A stretch of DNA of 64,000 nt from Phoenix dactylifera (Eukaryota > Streptophyta > Magnoliopsida > Arecales > Arecaceae), in contig NC_052400.1 of assembly GCF_009389715.1 (NCBI RefSeq), positions 1,178,001-1,242,000 on the forward strand. The letters run 5' to 3'. The translations under genes were made by a program, and so were the position numbers. Of the stretch, positions 34,101 to 45,720 are shown piece by piece. Position 1 is the first letter of the stretch. Each line of letters starts with the position of its first letter. The notes beneath the pieces were generated by a model. That model worked only from the letters and a program-made list of their open reading frames with translations, did not search any database and was not told the origin of the DNA.

Positions 34101-35854
34101 TGATTGAGAAAAACAATACATGGAAGCTTGTTGATCACCCAGAAAACAAAGAAGTTATCGATGTGAAGTGGGTTTACAAGGTGAAATTCAATACAAATGG
34201 TTCTGTTCAGAAAAACAAAGCAAGACTGGTTGCAAAGGGCTATTCACAACAGCCCGGTATTGACTTCCAAGAAACATTTGCACCAGTTGCCCGTCTTGAC
34301 ACCGTGAGAGCACTTATCTCTTTGGCAGCACAAATGGGTTGGTTGTTGTACCAACTTGATGTGAAATCAGCATTTCTTAATGGGGAGTTGAAAGAAGAAA
34401 TTTATGTTGAGCAACCTCAAGGATTTATCATTGAAGGCCAAGAAGAAAAAGTGTACAAGCTGAAGAAAGTACTCTATGGGTTGAAACAGGCACCTAGAGC
34501 ATGGTAGAGTGAAATTGACAGCTACTTCAATGAACAAGGCTTTGAGAAAAGCAAAAGTGAGCCTACTTTGTATGTCAAAAATCAAGGTACAACTGATATT
34601 CTTATTGTTGCTCTTTATGTTGATGATTTGGTGCTAACTGGAAGCAATGCAGAAATGATTGAAAAATTTAAGAAAGAAATGATGAGAAAGTATGAAATGA
34701 GTGATTTGGGATTGCTACATCATTTTTTGGGTATTGAAGTCTATCAAGATGAAAAAGGGGTATTCATTTCACAAAAGATGTATGCTAAAAAAATTCTGAA
34801 GAAGTTTAGAATGTTTGGTTGTAAACCAATAGCAACACCCCTTGTTGTCAATGAAAAATTGATGAAAGAAGATGGAAGAAAAAGGGTCGATGCAACTCTG
34901 TATAGAAGTCTTGTTGGAAACTTGCTTTATATTACAGCTACAAGGCCTGACATTATGTTTGCAGCAAGTATGCTTTCAAGATTCATGCATTCTCCAAGTG
35001 ACATCCACTATGCAACAGCAAAAAGAGTACTTAGATACATTCAAGGCACCATGAGATATGGAATTCAATATTCCCAAAGTTCTGAAGTGAAGTTGATTGG
35101 TTTTTGTGATAGTGATTGGGGAGGTTGTGTAGATGACATGAAGAGCACCTCCGGTTATGCATTTTCACTTGGATCAGGTGTGTTCTCTTGGTCCTCAAAG
35201 AAGCAACAATCAGTTGCTCAATCATCAGCAGAAGCTGAATATGTTTCAGCTGCACTCGCCACATCTCAAGCAATTTGGTTGAGAAGAATTTTAGAAGACA
35301 TTGGTGAGAAGCAAGAGAAAGCCACTAAAATATTCTGTGACAACAAATCAGCCATAGCAATGGCAAAGAATCATATCTTTCATAGCAGAACCAGGCATAT
35401 TGCAATTAAGCATCATTTCATCAGAGATGCCATTGAAGAAGAAGAAGTGAAGCTGGAGTTTTGCAGGACAGAGGATCAAGTAGCAGATATTTTCACTAAA
35501 GCATTGCCAAAGGAGAAGTTCCATCAGTTGAGAGAAGCACTAGGAGTTCAAGACCAACACATTAAGGGGGAGAATGTTATGGTTAATGTGTTGTCTAATT
35601 AAATGCTATTTAATGTTTACCATAGTTACTTTTGCTAACTAGAGTCAAAGTATGAATAGAATGAGTGGAGAAGAAGTTGAAGAGACATGATATGCTGTAA
35701 AAACAAAAAAAAGTAGAAATGGCTGAATAGGGGGTTGCCTCTCTTCCACTGTTTTCCCCTGTTTTGCTGAACATAATCCAGATTTACAGCAACTTATTTT
35801 GTGAGTTTAATTCGGCCTCTGTTGTTTTATAATTGCTGGTGTGTCCAACCAACA
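31153..35854 (+). mobile_element. Ty1/copia retrotransposon (young fossil)
   Basis: A 4,702-bp element with LTRs at 31153-31431 (279 bp) and 35575-35854 (280 bp), beginning TGTTATGG and ending CCAACCAACA, flanked by AAGAC (31148-31152 and 35855-35859). A primer site TGGTATCAGAGC lies at 31436-31447, and an AAGGGGGAGAA purine tract precedes the 3' LTR. The copia order is visible: gag starting MAGTSCVNW at 31512 with two CCHC knuckles, protease (WFLDSG), integrase (HTDMCGP; GYTPQQNGVSERKN), reverse transcriptase (YVDDL) and RNase H. About three breaks interrupt the coding part. The LTRs differ at about five places, so the age is roughly half a million years. The lineage is uncertain; small size and short LTRs fit an Ale- or Ivana-like type. 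Confidence 0.92.
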
Positions 35855-36020
35855 AAGACAAATATTAACTGATGAAAGCAATTCTCTTTACTCGTATACT
35901 GTAGAAAACATATGTTATTTCAAACAAATAATGCAAACAAAAGGACAGTGTTTGCTTATTCAAACCATTAAAAGAAAACCAATCCAAATATCAGATATCA
36001 AGTAGTTCGCATGCAGTTGC

Positions 36021-36834
36021 CTAGTTGCTGTTGCCCATCGAGAATTGGGCCTGGAGCCAATCTACAGTCTTCTTGTCCAACTGAAAGGCCTTGGCAAGAA
36101 GATCATCGGAGATGGGTGGATTCGCTCCAAATACTGCATTGGGTACGAGGATCACACCAGGGTTCTGGCTGCTGAGACCAGAAATGGCGACAGCATTGGT
36201 CTTTCCTTTGTTGAATTGAAAGTGGATCAGACCTTGAGGAAATACGAACACATCGCCTTTGTTAAGAACCTTAGTGAAGAGCTGGTTGTTAGATGCGACG
36301 AAGCCGACGTAGAGTGTTCCTTCCAACAGCGTAAGGAGCTCAGTAGCCCGTGGGTGGGTGTGAGGAGGGAGGAAACCGTAGGGTGCAAAGTCTAGACGAG
36401 CTACCGAGATGCCAAGGGTGTTGAGCCCAGGAATTTGGGTGACATCGAGCAGAGTCACATTAGACCCAAGTTTGTTTCCTGTGTTGCCGGGCTTGTCAAG
36501 TCCGGAGGAGAAGAAATCTTCGGCGTTGGCCATCTTCGGGTCCTTGCAGACAAACCCATTCACAAACACTGCAACAAATATAAAAACGATAAGCACTTGG
36601 ACAATATATATAGAAGCTAATCGGTGCAGGTTGGTTAGAAAGGCCCTCCTCGGTGAACCATAGGTTATGCATGCATAATTACAAATTTCACAACGCATAA
36701 AATTGTTGATGAGCAGGAGTACCATTTGATCCAGGATCAGCGACGCAGAAGTCCTGCAGTTGGCTAGGATCAGAAGCAAGGGCATGAGATGAGGCCAGAG
36801 CAAGGATTGCAAGGAGGAGGAAGCGGGCAGCCAT
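36021..36834 (-). CDS. Germin-like protein copy 5 (GLP5)
   Basis: Exon 1 is 36834-36723, exon 2 is 36568-36021, and the intron is 154 bp with GT-AG ends; the product is 219 aa. It is clearly more diverged than GLP1-4: box 1 reads [10 protein letters not shown] (His107, His109, Glu114), the loop between the boxes is three residues shorter (VASNNQLF), and box 2 keeps its His (His153). Other changes include [26 protein letters not shown] and the ending FSMGNSN. The signal peptide, Cys30/Cys45 and NVT sequon are kept. It pairs with GLP6 in intron length, box 1 HTH and flanks. A copia element lies 166 bp past the stop, inside the shared 3' flank. Probably functional. Confidence 0.92.
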
Positions 36835-36904
36835 CGCTTATCTCTTTCTAGCTAGCAGAAGAATGGACAAGGGATATGGGACAAGGTGTTGTGGAAGGAG
36901 TTGA

Positions 36905-36948
36905 TATATATAGAGGAAGATTGGGTTGATAAGGCTTGATTTAGTCAT
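36905..36948 (-). promoter_or_regulatory. GLP5 core promoter: TATA box and conserved upstream motif
   Basis: TATATATA at 36905-36912, about 70 bp before the ATG. The conserved TGACTAAATC...CTTATCAA block lies at 36926-36948, unchanged although the gene itself has diverged. Confidence 0.6.
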
Positions 36949-37531
36949 GGGACTTAACTGAAAAGAAGAAGAGTAAACGATGTTAGGTGAATTAATTGCA
37001 TGCCATGGTTTTCCAATGTTTCCCCAAGTGTTTGCTATTGGCCAAGTAAATCTTTTAGAAGTCTCCCTGATGACATATGGGTAGAAAGTTACGACTGAAA
37101 GGTAATAGCGTCGAGCGAACCATCCACACACAGATCATGGTTTCTCTTATTCTATATTATTATATATAATTTCTGATGCGGTCTTCTTTCAACAAATATA
37201 CTTGGAGTTGTTGGAGAATACGATGACGGCACCTTTCGAGAAATCACCTGTCAACTTATCGTGTCATACAACCGCGCGACAACGACACCTTGCTTTTTAC
37301 CGGAAGAATATTCTATTATACTGAAGCGTTCATTTCATTCAAAAACAACATGAAGCGTTGAACACCGCTGAGACTTTCGGATCCCTAGATAATTTATAAA
37401 CGTATACATAGATAAATAGATAGTTAGATCGATAGAGATGTAGATAGATCAATTCATAGATGGATAGATAGATGTTAATATAGATAAAAATAGATATAGA
37501 CATAGATATATATAATATACATACATACATA
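36949..37531. other. GLP5 upstream flank and GATA/CATA microsatellite
   Basis: 36949-37380 matches the GLP6 upstream flank (62101-62500), with the CGACACCTTGCTTT and TACCGGAAG segments. 37395-37531 is a TAGA/GATA-type simple repeat that passes into CATA repeats, the target of the hAT-like insertion. No gene. Confidence 0.6.
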
Positions 37532-39456
37532 CAGGGCGGCCCAATACATTTGGAAGCTGAAGACGAATCCAATAAATGAGATCTTTTTTTTAATAATAAA
37601 TTTTTTAATAAGTATAAAATATTTAAAAAAATGATATGAAGATAGATAGCTATCAAGTATACTATTTCAACAAAGATACATGAATTTAACAAAGATAGGC
37701 AAGAAGCCTTTTTAATTTAATATAATTCTTAAATGGAAGCACCGAAATGTAATTACCTAAAAGAAGGGCATGAAACTGATTTAATAGCTGAGATAATGCT
37801 TAAGAGAAAGTAGGGGCATTATGGGAAATTCACTCCGTCTAATTAATAAAAGTCCCATCCCACCATCTCCCCTTCAAGTGAGTACCCAAGCAGCAACTGC
37901 AACATCACAGCACAGCAGCCACTCAACCCCCTCCCTCGTTTTCTCTCTCTACCTGTGAGATACTGGGCTGAAGCCGGCAGCTACACCCCTCTTGGAAGGG
38001 GCATAACAGGGGATCGCAGACACGATCCCCTCCGACTTCTTCGGGCACAGGGATGCCGCGGGCACTCCGCGGCTACACCGCGGTGGTTTCGCGTCCACCC
38101 CACAGCCGCACGAGTGGCCGCTGATTTCGCCCCACCGCCGCGATTTTCGCAGCGGAGAGCCGTTGAAATGGGATGATAGATCGCCCGTTCTTCCTTTTCC
38201 AAATAACACCTCTGAGCCCTCCTCCCTCTCATCCGCTCCTCCTCTTCCTCTCCCTTCTTTTTCTCCTCCCTCTCCTCTTGCTTCCCAAGGGGCCGGCATG
38301 TCGCCCGATCAATCACCATTACCCATACGCCTTCCCGTGTTTTGAAGATTCACATCACCTCGGTTTCGAGCGCCGCCGCCGCCACTTGACCGTCGGATCG
38401 AGCCTCCCGTAGTCGAGATCTTCCTCCCACCACCTCTGCCACCGCTGGTAAGCTTCTTCCGCTCTTCGATCTTAACCTTAACCATGCTATTTTCCTCCCT
38501 TTGCTTTGGCCCCAACCGAGATCACTCGGTTTCCCTCCGACGCCGGGCACCGCAGCGGCCGGCTGGCCGTCGACAGCCCCTGGCCACCTAGGCCGGCCAC
38601 CCTGCCGCCCTCCTCCTCTTTCGGTCTCCCTCTCAGTTTCCTGTTCGTGGGCGGGGTTTGGGGAAGGAGGAGGCCCATCATGGGCCAAACGGGGCCCGTT
38701 GGGCCCTGTCCATTACAGGCCCAACTTGGGCCTAGTCCAGCCCGGTTAGGTCCAGTTGGGCCATACCCTATATGGGCCCAACTTGGGCCTATTTGAAATC
38801 TGAATCCGAAACCCGAAAATCCAAAACCCAAAACTCAGTTCAGACCAGCAACCCGAAACCCAGTTCAGACCTGAAACCCGAAATTTGAACCCGTTTGGCT
38901 AATAAATAGAATTTTGCAGTGAAGCCCTAGATAGTATATTATTTCACAAAAGAACCTTCTACAATTTATGTTTGTTCCCTATAAGAAAGATTATTAAATA
39001 AGGGTCCCCAAATATATTTGATTGGTCCCTCTACTAAAGTTTTATTATAGAACAGTACCCTATAATTAAGTATTGTCCCTGCAATGAATTGTGTTGCATA
39101 AATAATCCATTAGAGACCAACTTTGGAGGCCCTATTGGGCCAAGTCTATGCAGGCCTGTTGGGCCGTGTCCGATGTGGGCCCTATGGGGCCATGCCCATT
39201 ATGGTTCAACCCTGGGCCCTGTTGGGCCGTATCCAATAAGATTAAATTTGGTTTTGCTTAGCTCTGAAATTAACAAAAAAAATTAATTAAACAGGTGTAT
39301 CTGACGTGTTTGCCTGAAGTGGGATTTAAAGCAAAAAGAGGTAAGTAACTTAATGCTTCAAAGTGCATTTTTCAAATATTTAGTAAAATAACTGTTACGG
39401 GAGAAATAAGCCGCCATGCCCCACGTGACCGGCACGCGCGCCCAGGAAGACTACGG

Positions 39457-39732
39457 CTGCCCTTTGATCCAGCAATCCGACCCCGAGTCGGATATCCTCG
39501 GCTCCGCAGCCCGACCCCGAGTCGGCTGCCCTTTGATCCAGCAATCCGACCCCGAGTCGGATATCCTCGGCTCCGCAGCCCGACCCCGAGTCGGCTGCCC
39601 TTTGATCCAGCAATCCGACCCCGAGTCGGATATCCTCGGCTCCGCAGCCCGACCCCGAGTCAACTGCCCCTTGATCCAGCGCTCCGACCCCGAGTCGGAG
39701 ATCTCTTGATAACGACAGGCTATTCCCCAGAG
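39457..39732 (+). repeat. 69-bp tandem repeat in the 5' LTR of the Tat element
   Basis: Units start at 39457, 39526, 39595 and 39664 (the last diverges), with period 69. Each holds two CCGACCCCGAGTCGG palindromes. The same array lies in the 3' LTR at about 51568-51843. The period is a multiple of three, which explains the long spurious frames over it. Confidence 0.9.
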
Positions 39733-40251
39733 GCACGCCGCGGCCTCCTGCTCCACTACTCCCTGCAACGGCTGTATCCGATGCTGCTCCACGATCTCCT
39801 GCATCAGCCGTACAAAGCGGAGCCCCACTATGCCCTGACGTGGCCGTACCCGGTGCTGCTCCACGACGCCCTGTAACGGCCATGTCAGTGGCCACACCAT
39901 CGTGCCCCACGATAACGAACCCCCCTGAGAGACCCCCCAGCCAGGTATATATGCGGCTGGGGGGAGAAAGGGGGGAGGTGAGCAATATCTCCCAGAGCAC
40001 TCTCTTACTTGCGATTATCACCTCTCCTCCTCCTCCAATCTCCTCTGACCTGACCGTCGGAGGGCCATCACCACCCTGGTGGTGGTGCAAGGCTTGTTTG
40101 CAGGTTTCTTGGCGGAAGGTGGAGCGCAACCAACACCAACCAAGACAACTCAGACGGAACCCCGTTCACACCGCAGTACCAATCGTTCTCGGTTTGGACC
40201 ACCAGCAACAGTTGGCGCTAGAAGGAGGGCCCGAATCTTAGAACGATCGTA

Positions 40252-43200
40252 ATGGCACGGCGAGGTGGTCGTGGAGCTTCCAATGCTTCCGGTCGCGGAG
40301 CCTCTCGCGCCTCCGGCCGAGAGGCTGCTGCGTCCCCAACGCACTCTCAGCAGCACTCCACCGCCCCTTCTCCCATTCAGACGGTCGAAGCTGCTCAGTT
40401 CGACCAGCTAGCCCAGCAGGTTCGCACCCTCGCGGAGGCAGTGCAGAATCTGCAGGGTGTGATCTCTCGGGTGCCGCAACGGGCTCAGGAGCCGCTGCCC
40501 CCCGAGCACTCGCCTCTTCCTCACAACCCGCGCTCCTTCCTCTCCCATGGAGAGGAGCGCCGGCGCGAGGAGGATTCTCGAGTGCGGTCCATTCTGCCAG
40601 GACCTTCTCATCGGAGCTGTGCGGGGTACGAGAGGCGGACCCGGGCGCGTTCTCAGACACCCCAGTCCTCGAGGGGCCCGCACTCCAGTCGGTCCCCCTC
40701 GCGCCGCTCCTTGTCACCCACCCACCGGTCGCGCTCCCTGGACCGGCGGGTGGACGATCTCCACAGACAACTCCAGGTCCTGAAGGGCCACTCCAAAGAT
40801 CCCTTCGCTGACTTGGAGATCTCCTCCCAGCCGGCGCTTGCCTCGAGGATCCTGCGGACCCCGAACCCGCCGGGGTTCAAAATGCCGGCGATCGAACCCT
40901 ACGACGGGGCGGCGGACCCGCGGGACCACGTGGAGAGTTTCAGGACTCTTATGCTCCTCCATGGAGCATCGGATCCGCTCCTCTGCAAGGCCTTCCCGGC
41001 GACCCTCCGTGGCCCGGCAAGGGCATGGTTCGCCGGCCTGGAGGCTAACTCCATCCAGTCCTTCGACCAGTTCACCCGCTTCTTCATCAGCCATTTCGCC
41101 GTCAGTAGCAGGCGGCGACTAGTCTCCGACTCCCTCTTTGATGTCCGGCAAAACGAGGGAGAAAGCCTGCGGGATTATCTCACCCGCTTCAACAAGGCTA
41201 CACTGGAGGTCCGGAACCTGAGCCAGGAAGTGGCTCTCTCAGCCCTGAAGCGTGGCTTCCGGAAGGGCAGACTCACCTTCTCCCTGGACAAACGCTTGCC
41301 GCGGAGCTTCCCGGAGCTGTTATCTCGGGCAAACCAGTATGCAGACGCCGAGGAGGCAGCATCCCACCGGAACAAGGAGGCCGCCGAGGCCCCTCTAAAG
41401 CCCGGGAAGAAAAGGCGAAAAGAGGCACCCCAGAGGAGGAGCCCGACGCCTCAACGCCGGCGCAGAAGCCCGTCACCAGCAAGGAACCACGGCGCCACAC
41501 GCCCTCGTTCTCCGCACCGACGCTTCAACCGGTACACCCCACTCCTGGCCCCCCGGGCCCAGATCCTCATGGAGGTCAAGGGGCGGGAGGACCTCCCGGT
41601 CCCGAGGCAGATGAAGAAGATCCCTGGGAGGAGGCCTTCTCGGGCGTACTGTGAGTACCACCGAGACCACGGCCACGATACCGAAGACTGCTTCCAGCTT
41701 CGGGACGAGATCGAGGCTCTCATTCGCCGAGGGCGTCTCGGTCGATATGTAAACGACCGACGTCCCCCGGCAGACCCGCGTCCGGCCGACCCGGCCCCTC
41801 AGGAGCCTCGGGAGCAGAATCGACCCGTTGCGGGAGTGATCCACACCATCACTGGGGGCTGCTCTCGGCCCGTGAGGAACGCAGGGGGCTCGGCGGAAGC
41901 ATCAGGAGTGGCCGTCGCGAAGAGGCAGCGGGTCGGAAATGTAATCACTTTTTGTGATGAAGATGTAAAGGGGGTTCAGACTCCCCACGATGACGCCATG
42001 GTGATCTCTCTCACTATGGCGAACTATGATGTAAGGCGTGTTCTTGTGGATAGTGGAAGCTCAGCTGATATTTTGTATTACGAGGCCTTCCAAAAGATGA
42101 GCTTGTCCCGACAATTGTTGCACAAAACATCCACCCCCCTCATAGGATTCACTGGAGACGCTATCTCGGCCGAAGGTGTCATTGAGCTGCCTGTGACTGC
42201 GGGCGTTGCACCCGCAGAAGCCACGGTGCGACTCGGGTTCTTGGTCGTCCGTGTCCCCTCGGCCTACAACGCTATCCTCGGACGACCCGGACTGAACGCC
42301 CTTCGCGCGGTGGTTTCTACCTACCATTTGCTCATGCGGTTCCCCACGGCGGCCGGGATTGGAGAGGTCCGAGGTGACCAACCAACCGCACGGCAGTGTT
42401 TCCTAGCAACTCTCAAAGGGAAGAAGCCCATGGAGGCCCTGAGCGTCGAGTCCCTTGACGCCAGAGACGAAGTGGCCTTGCGGCACGGGGAGCCGGCCGA
42501 GGGCGTAATTGAAGTTCCCCTCGAAGAAGGCCGCCCGGACCGCACGGTCCGGGTCGGTGCCAACCTCGACTTGGAAGCTCGGCTCCGGTTAGTGGAATTC
42601 CTCCGAGCCAATGCTGATGTGTTTGCCTGGTCGGCGGCCGATGTACCTGGGATCGACCCGGAGGTCATTTCTCACGCCCTCAACGTCGACCCGACCCACC
42701 GGCCAGTAAAGCAAAAGAAGAGACACTGTGCCCCGGATCGGATTCGGGTGGTCGACCAGGAGGTAGACAAACTCTTGGAGGCAGGTTTCATAAGGGAAGT
42801 GAGCTACCCCGAGTGGCTGGCAAACGTCGTACTTGTCCGGAAGGCGAGCGGAAAGTGGAGGATGTGCGTCGACTACACCGACCTGAACAAGGCGTGCCCC
42901 AAGGATAGCTTTCCGCTTCCGCGAATAGACCAACTGGTCGACGCGACTTCCGGATATCAGCTGCTGTCTTTCATGGACGCCTTCTCCGGCTACAACCAAA
43001 TAATGATGGCTCCACAGGACGAGGAGAAAACGGCCTTCATAACAGACAGGGGGCTGTACTGTTACAAGGTAATGCCTTTCGGTCTGAAGAACGCTGGCGC
43101 TACTTACCAGCGCCTCGTCAATAAAATCTTCAAGGAGCAGATCGGCCGGAACATGGAGGTGTACGTGGACGATATGCTGGTAAAGAGCCGCCATGCGGAT

Positions 43201-45720
43201 CAGCACATTGCGGATCTGGAGGAGACCTTCGCCACCTTGCGGAAGTTTCGTATGAAGCTAAACCCAGTGAAGTGCGCCTTTGGTGCTTCGGCCGGGAGGT
43301 TCCTCGGCTTCATTGTCAACCAGCGGGGGATCGAGGCCAACCCGGACAAAATCAAGGCCATCCAAGATATGTCCCCTCCGACCAAAGTGAAGGAGGTTCA
43401 GAAGCTCGCTGGGAGGGTCGCCGCGCTCGGACGATTTGTGGCAAAATCGGCCGAACGCTGCCAACCGTTCTTCAAGGTGTTGAAGCGCCCGAAAGACTTC
43501 CTCTGGACGGCTGAATGTCAAGTGGCGTTCGACCAGCTCAAGGAGTACATGGCGTCTCCTCCCCTGCTGTCCAAGCCGCAAGAGGGGGAGATGCTCTACC
43601 TTTACCTGGCGGTCTCCCCAACCGCAGTCAGCGCAGTACTGGTTCGGGAAGAGGCAAAACTTCAGAAGCCCGTGTACTACACCAGCCGAGTCCTCCGGGA
43701 TGCCGAGACGCGGTACATGAAGGCTGAAAAGATCGCCTTCGCGCTGCTGACTGCGACCAGGAGGCTTCGCCCCTATTTCCAGGCTCATTCTGTCACCCTT
43801 TTGACCGATCAACCACTGCGGCAGATCCTCAGCAATCCTGAGAATGCGGGACGGCTGGTGAAGTGGGCAGTAGAACTTGGTGAGTTCGACATCCGCTACC
43901 AGCCCCGGCCCGCCATCAAGGCCCAGGTGCTCGCGGACTTTCTCGCTGAGTGCACTGTGCAGGAGACGGAACCTAGGCCGCCGGAAACACCCAGCCTCGA
44001 TCTCCCGATCTGGACGCTCCACATTGACGGGTCGTCGAACCCTGAAGGTGGAGGGGCTGGGCTGGTCCTTACCAATCCCGATGGAGTGATAGCCGAGTAT
44101 GCCTTGAGGTTCGGATTTCCAGTGACCAACAATGAGGCGGAGTACGAGGCCCTAGTCACGGGACTCAAACTCGCCAAGGAGCTCGGCATCCGGCGTCTGA
44201 AGGTCTTCACCGACTCCCAGCTGGTGGTCGGGCAGGTTCGAGGGGAGTTCGAGGCACGGAGCCCGACCATGCAGAGCTACGTCCGGAAGGTGCAAGCACT
44301 CATTCCCGACCTCGGCAGTATTGACATTCAGCAGGTCCCAAGGAGCGAAAATGCTAGGGCCGACAGGTTGTCCCGCTTGGTGGGCGCTGAGGCACACAAC
44401 TTGTCAAGGGCGATATACCTGGAGACCCTAGATGCCCCGAGCATCGGCGAGGCTGAAGCGGTAATGGCAATTGATCCGGAACCATCTTGGATGGACCCGC
44501 TTGTAGCTTACCTCGCCGAAGGGATCCTCTCCGAAGATGAAGATCAAGCTCGGCGACTTGTTATGAAGTCCACCCACTACGTACTCTACGAAGGAAGGCT
44601 GTATCGGACCTCGTTCACCGCCCCCCTCTTAAGGTGCCTCCGCCCTTCGGAGGCAGCTTACGCCCTCAGCGAAGTCCACGAAGGCATCTGCGGATCGCAC
44701 CTGGGGGCTAGGTCCCTGGCACATAAGATCATGAGGCAAGGCTACTATTGGCCGACCTTATTGGAAGACTCAAAGGATCACGTACGGAAATGCGACGCCT
44801 GCCAGCGCCACGCCAACATCCAGAGAGTCCCCTCTGTTCCCTTGGCGCCAATCACCGCCCCATGGCCCTTTGCACAGTGGGGAATGGATATCCTCGGACC
44901 ATTCCCCATCGCTTCGGCCCAGCGGAAATTTTTGATTGTCGCCATCGACTACTTCACCAAGTGGGTGGAGGCAGAGCCACTGGCCACCATCACGGAGGCG
45001 CAAGTCCGGAAGTTCGTAAAGAAGAACATCATTGTCCGATTTGGGGTACCTCGGGTCCTCATCTCGGATAACGGTCGACAGTTTGATAACAAGCATTTCC
45101 GAGACTTCTGCGAGGAGTTCGGGATCGAACATCGGTTCACGTCCGTGTCGCATCCACAAACCAACGGCGAGGCCGAGGTCACAAATCGGACAATCCTCCA
45201 AGGTATCAAAGCGCGGATCGGATGGACGGGGCAAGCTTGGGTCGAGGAATTCGAGAATGTCCTTTGGGCGTATCGGACCACGCATCGGACTCCTACCGGG
45301 GAGACGCCTTTCAGCCTAACCTATGGCACGGAAGCCGTTGTCCCCGTAGAGCTCGGACTTCCCTCACCTCGGGTAGCCGCACACCGACCCGAGGCCAACT
45401 CGGAGCAACTCCGAGGGAACCTGGATCTCTTGGAAGAAGCAAGGGAAATGGCGCAGGTTCGGATGGCAATGTATCAGCGGAGGTTGGCCCGATATTACAA
45501 CTCCAAAGTCCGACCGAAGCTTTTCAGAATTGGAGATCTGGTGCTGAGGCGAGCTAAGGCATCTCAACCTACGGAAGGTGGGAAGCTAGCGCCGAATTGG
45601 GAAGGCCCGTATAAAGTTCGTTGGGTAAACCGACCTGGCTCCTACCAGTTGGAAGCCCTAGATGGCCGAGAAATTCCAAGGGGCTGGAATTCCGCTAACC
45701 TGCGGATGTATTACCAGTAG
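40252..45720 (+). CDS. Gag-pol polyprotein of the Tat-lineage element (fossil, frame open)
   Basis: 1,822 codons in one frame. Gag, about residues 190-390 (PRDHVESFRTLMLLHGASD), then an Arg/Pro-rich linker; protease with VDSGSSADIL near 600; reverse transcriptase with the WRMCVDYTDLNKACPKDSFP block near 870 and YVDDM near 970; the element's own RNase H near 1100-1220; a second RNase H with HIDGSSNPEGGGAGLVL near 1257 and DSQLVVGQVRGEF; and integrase with the CDACQRHANIQ zinc part near 1515 and DNGRQF near 1605. The second RNase H is the archaeal-type domain (aRNH) known from the Tat lineage. There is no chromodomain. The start is the first ATG after the leader. Confidence 0.9.
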   Translation: MARRGGRGASNASGRGASRASGREAAASPTHSQQHSTAPSPIQTVEAAQFDQLAQQVRTLAEAVQNLQGVISRVPQRAQEPLPPEHSPLPHNPRSFLSHGEERRREEDSRVRSILPGPSHRSCAGYERRTRARSQTPQSSRGPHSSRSPSRRSLSPTHRSRSLDRRVDDLHRQLQVLKGHSKDPFADLEISSQPALASRILRTPNPPGFKMPAIEPYDGAADPRDHVESFRTLMLLHGASDPLLCKAFPATLRGPARAWFAGLEANSIQSFDQFTRFFISHFAVSSRRRLVSDSLFDVRQNEGESLRDYLTRFNKATLEVRNLSQEVALSALKRGFRKGRLTFSLDKRLPRSFPELLSRANQYADAEEAASHRNKEAAEAPLKPGKKRRKEAPQRRSPTPQRRRRSPSPARNHGATRPRSPHRRFNRYTPLLAPRAQILMEVKGREDLPVPRQMKKIPGRRPSRAYCEYHRDHGHDTEDCFQLRDEIEALIRRGRLGRYVNDRRPPADPRPADPAPQEPREQNRPVAGVIHTITGGCSRPVRNAGGSAEASGVAVAKRQRVGNVITFCDEDVKGVQTPHDDAMVISLTMANYDVRRVLVDSGSSADILYYEAFQKMSLSRQLLHKTSTPLIGFTGDAISAEGVIELPVTAGVAPAEATVRLGFLVVRVPSAYNAILGRPGLNALRAVVSTYHLLMRFPTAAGIGEVRGDQPTARQCFLATLKGKKPMEALSVESLDARDEVALRHGEPAEGVIEVPLEEGRPDRTVRVGANLDLEARLRLVEFLRANADVFAWSAADVPGIDPEVISHALNVDPTHRPVKQKKRHCAPDRIRVVDQEVDKLLEAGFIREVSYPEWLANVVLVRKASGKWRMCVDYTDLNKACPKDSFPLPRIDQLVDATSGYQLLSFMDAFSGYNQIMMAPQDEEKTAFITDRGLYCYKVMPFGLKNAGATYQRLVNKIFKEQIGRNMEVYVDDMLVKSRHADQHIADLEETFATLRKFRMKLNPVKCAFGASAGRFLGFIVNQRGIEANPDKIKAIQDMSPPTKVKEVQKLAGRVAALGRFVAKSAERCQPFFKVLKRPKDFLWTAECQVAFDQLKEYMASPPLLSKPQEGEMLYLYLAVSPTAVSAVLVREEAKLQKPVYYTSRVLRDAETRYMKAEKIAFALLTATRRLRPYFQAHSVTLLTDQPLRQILSNPENAGRLVKWAVELGEFDIRYQPRPAIKAQVLADFLAECTVQETEPRPPETPSLDLPIWTLHIDGSSNPEGGGAGLVLTNPDGVIAEYALRFGFPVTNNEAEYEALVTGLKLAKELGIRRLKVFTDSQLVVGQVRGEFEARSPTMQSYVRKVQALIPDLGSIDIQQVPRSENARADRLSRLVGAEAHNLSRAIYLETLDAPSIGEAEAVMAIDPEPSWMDPLVAYLAEGILSEDEDQARRLVMKSTHYVLYEGRLYRTSFTAPLLRCLRPSEAAYALSEVHEGICGSHLGARSLAHKIMRQGYYWPTLLEDSKDHVRKCDACQRHANIQRVPSVPLAPITAPWPFAQWGMDILGPFPIASAQRKFLIVAIDYFTKWVEAEPLATITEAQVRKFVKKNIIVRFGVPRVLISDNGRQFDNKHFRDFCEEFGIEHRFTSVSHPQTNGEAEVTNRTILQGIKARIGWTGQAWVEEFENVLWAYRTTHRTPTGETPFSLTYGTEAVVPVELGLPSPRVAAHRPEANSEQLRGNLDLLEEAREMAQVRMAMYQRRLARYYNSKVRPKLFRIGDLVLRRAKASQPTEGGKLAPNWEGPYKVRWVNRPGSYQLEALDGREIPRGWNSANLRMYYQ

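Noticed and set aside
39395-40129. 244-codon minus-strand frame in the Tat LTRs (also 51506-52240)
   Set aside because: It lies wholly in the LTR and its 69-bp repeat, whose period is a multiple of three; no domain.
40547-43206. Many alternative frames inside the Tat gag-pol region on both strands
   Set aside because: GC-rich shadows of the 1,822-codon polyprotein frame, which alone carries recognisable domains.
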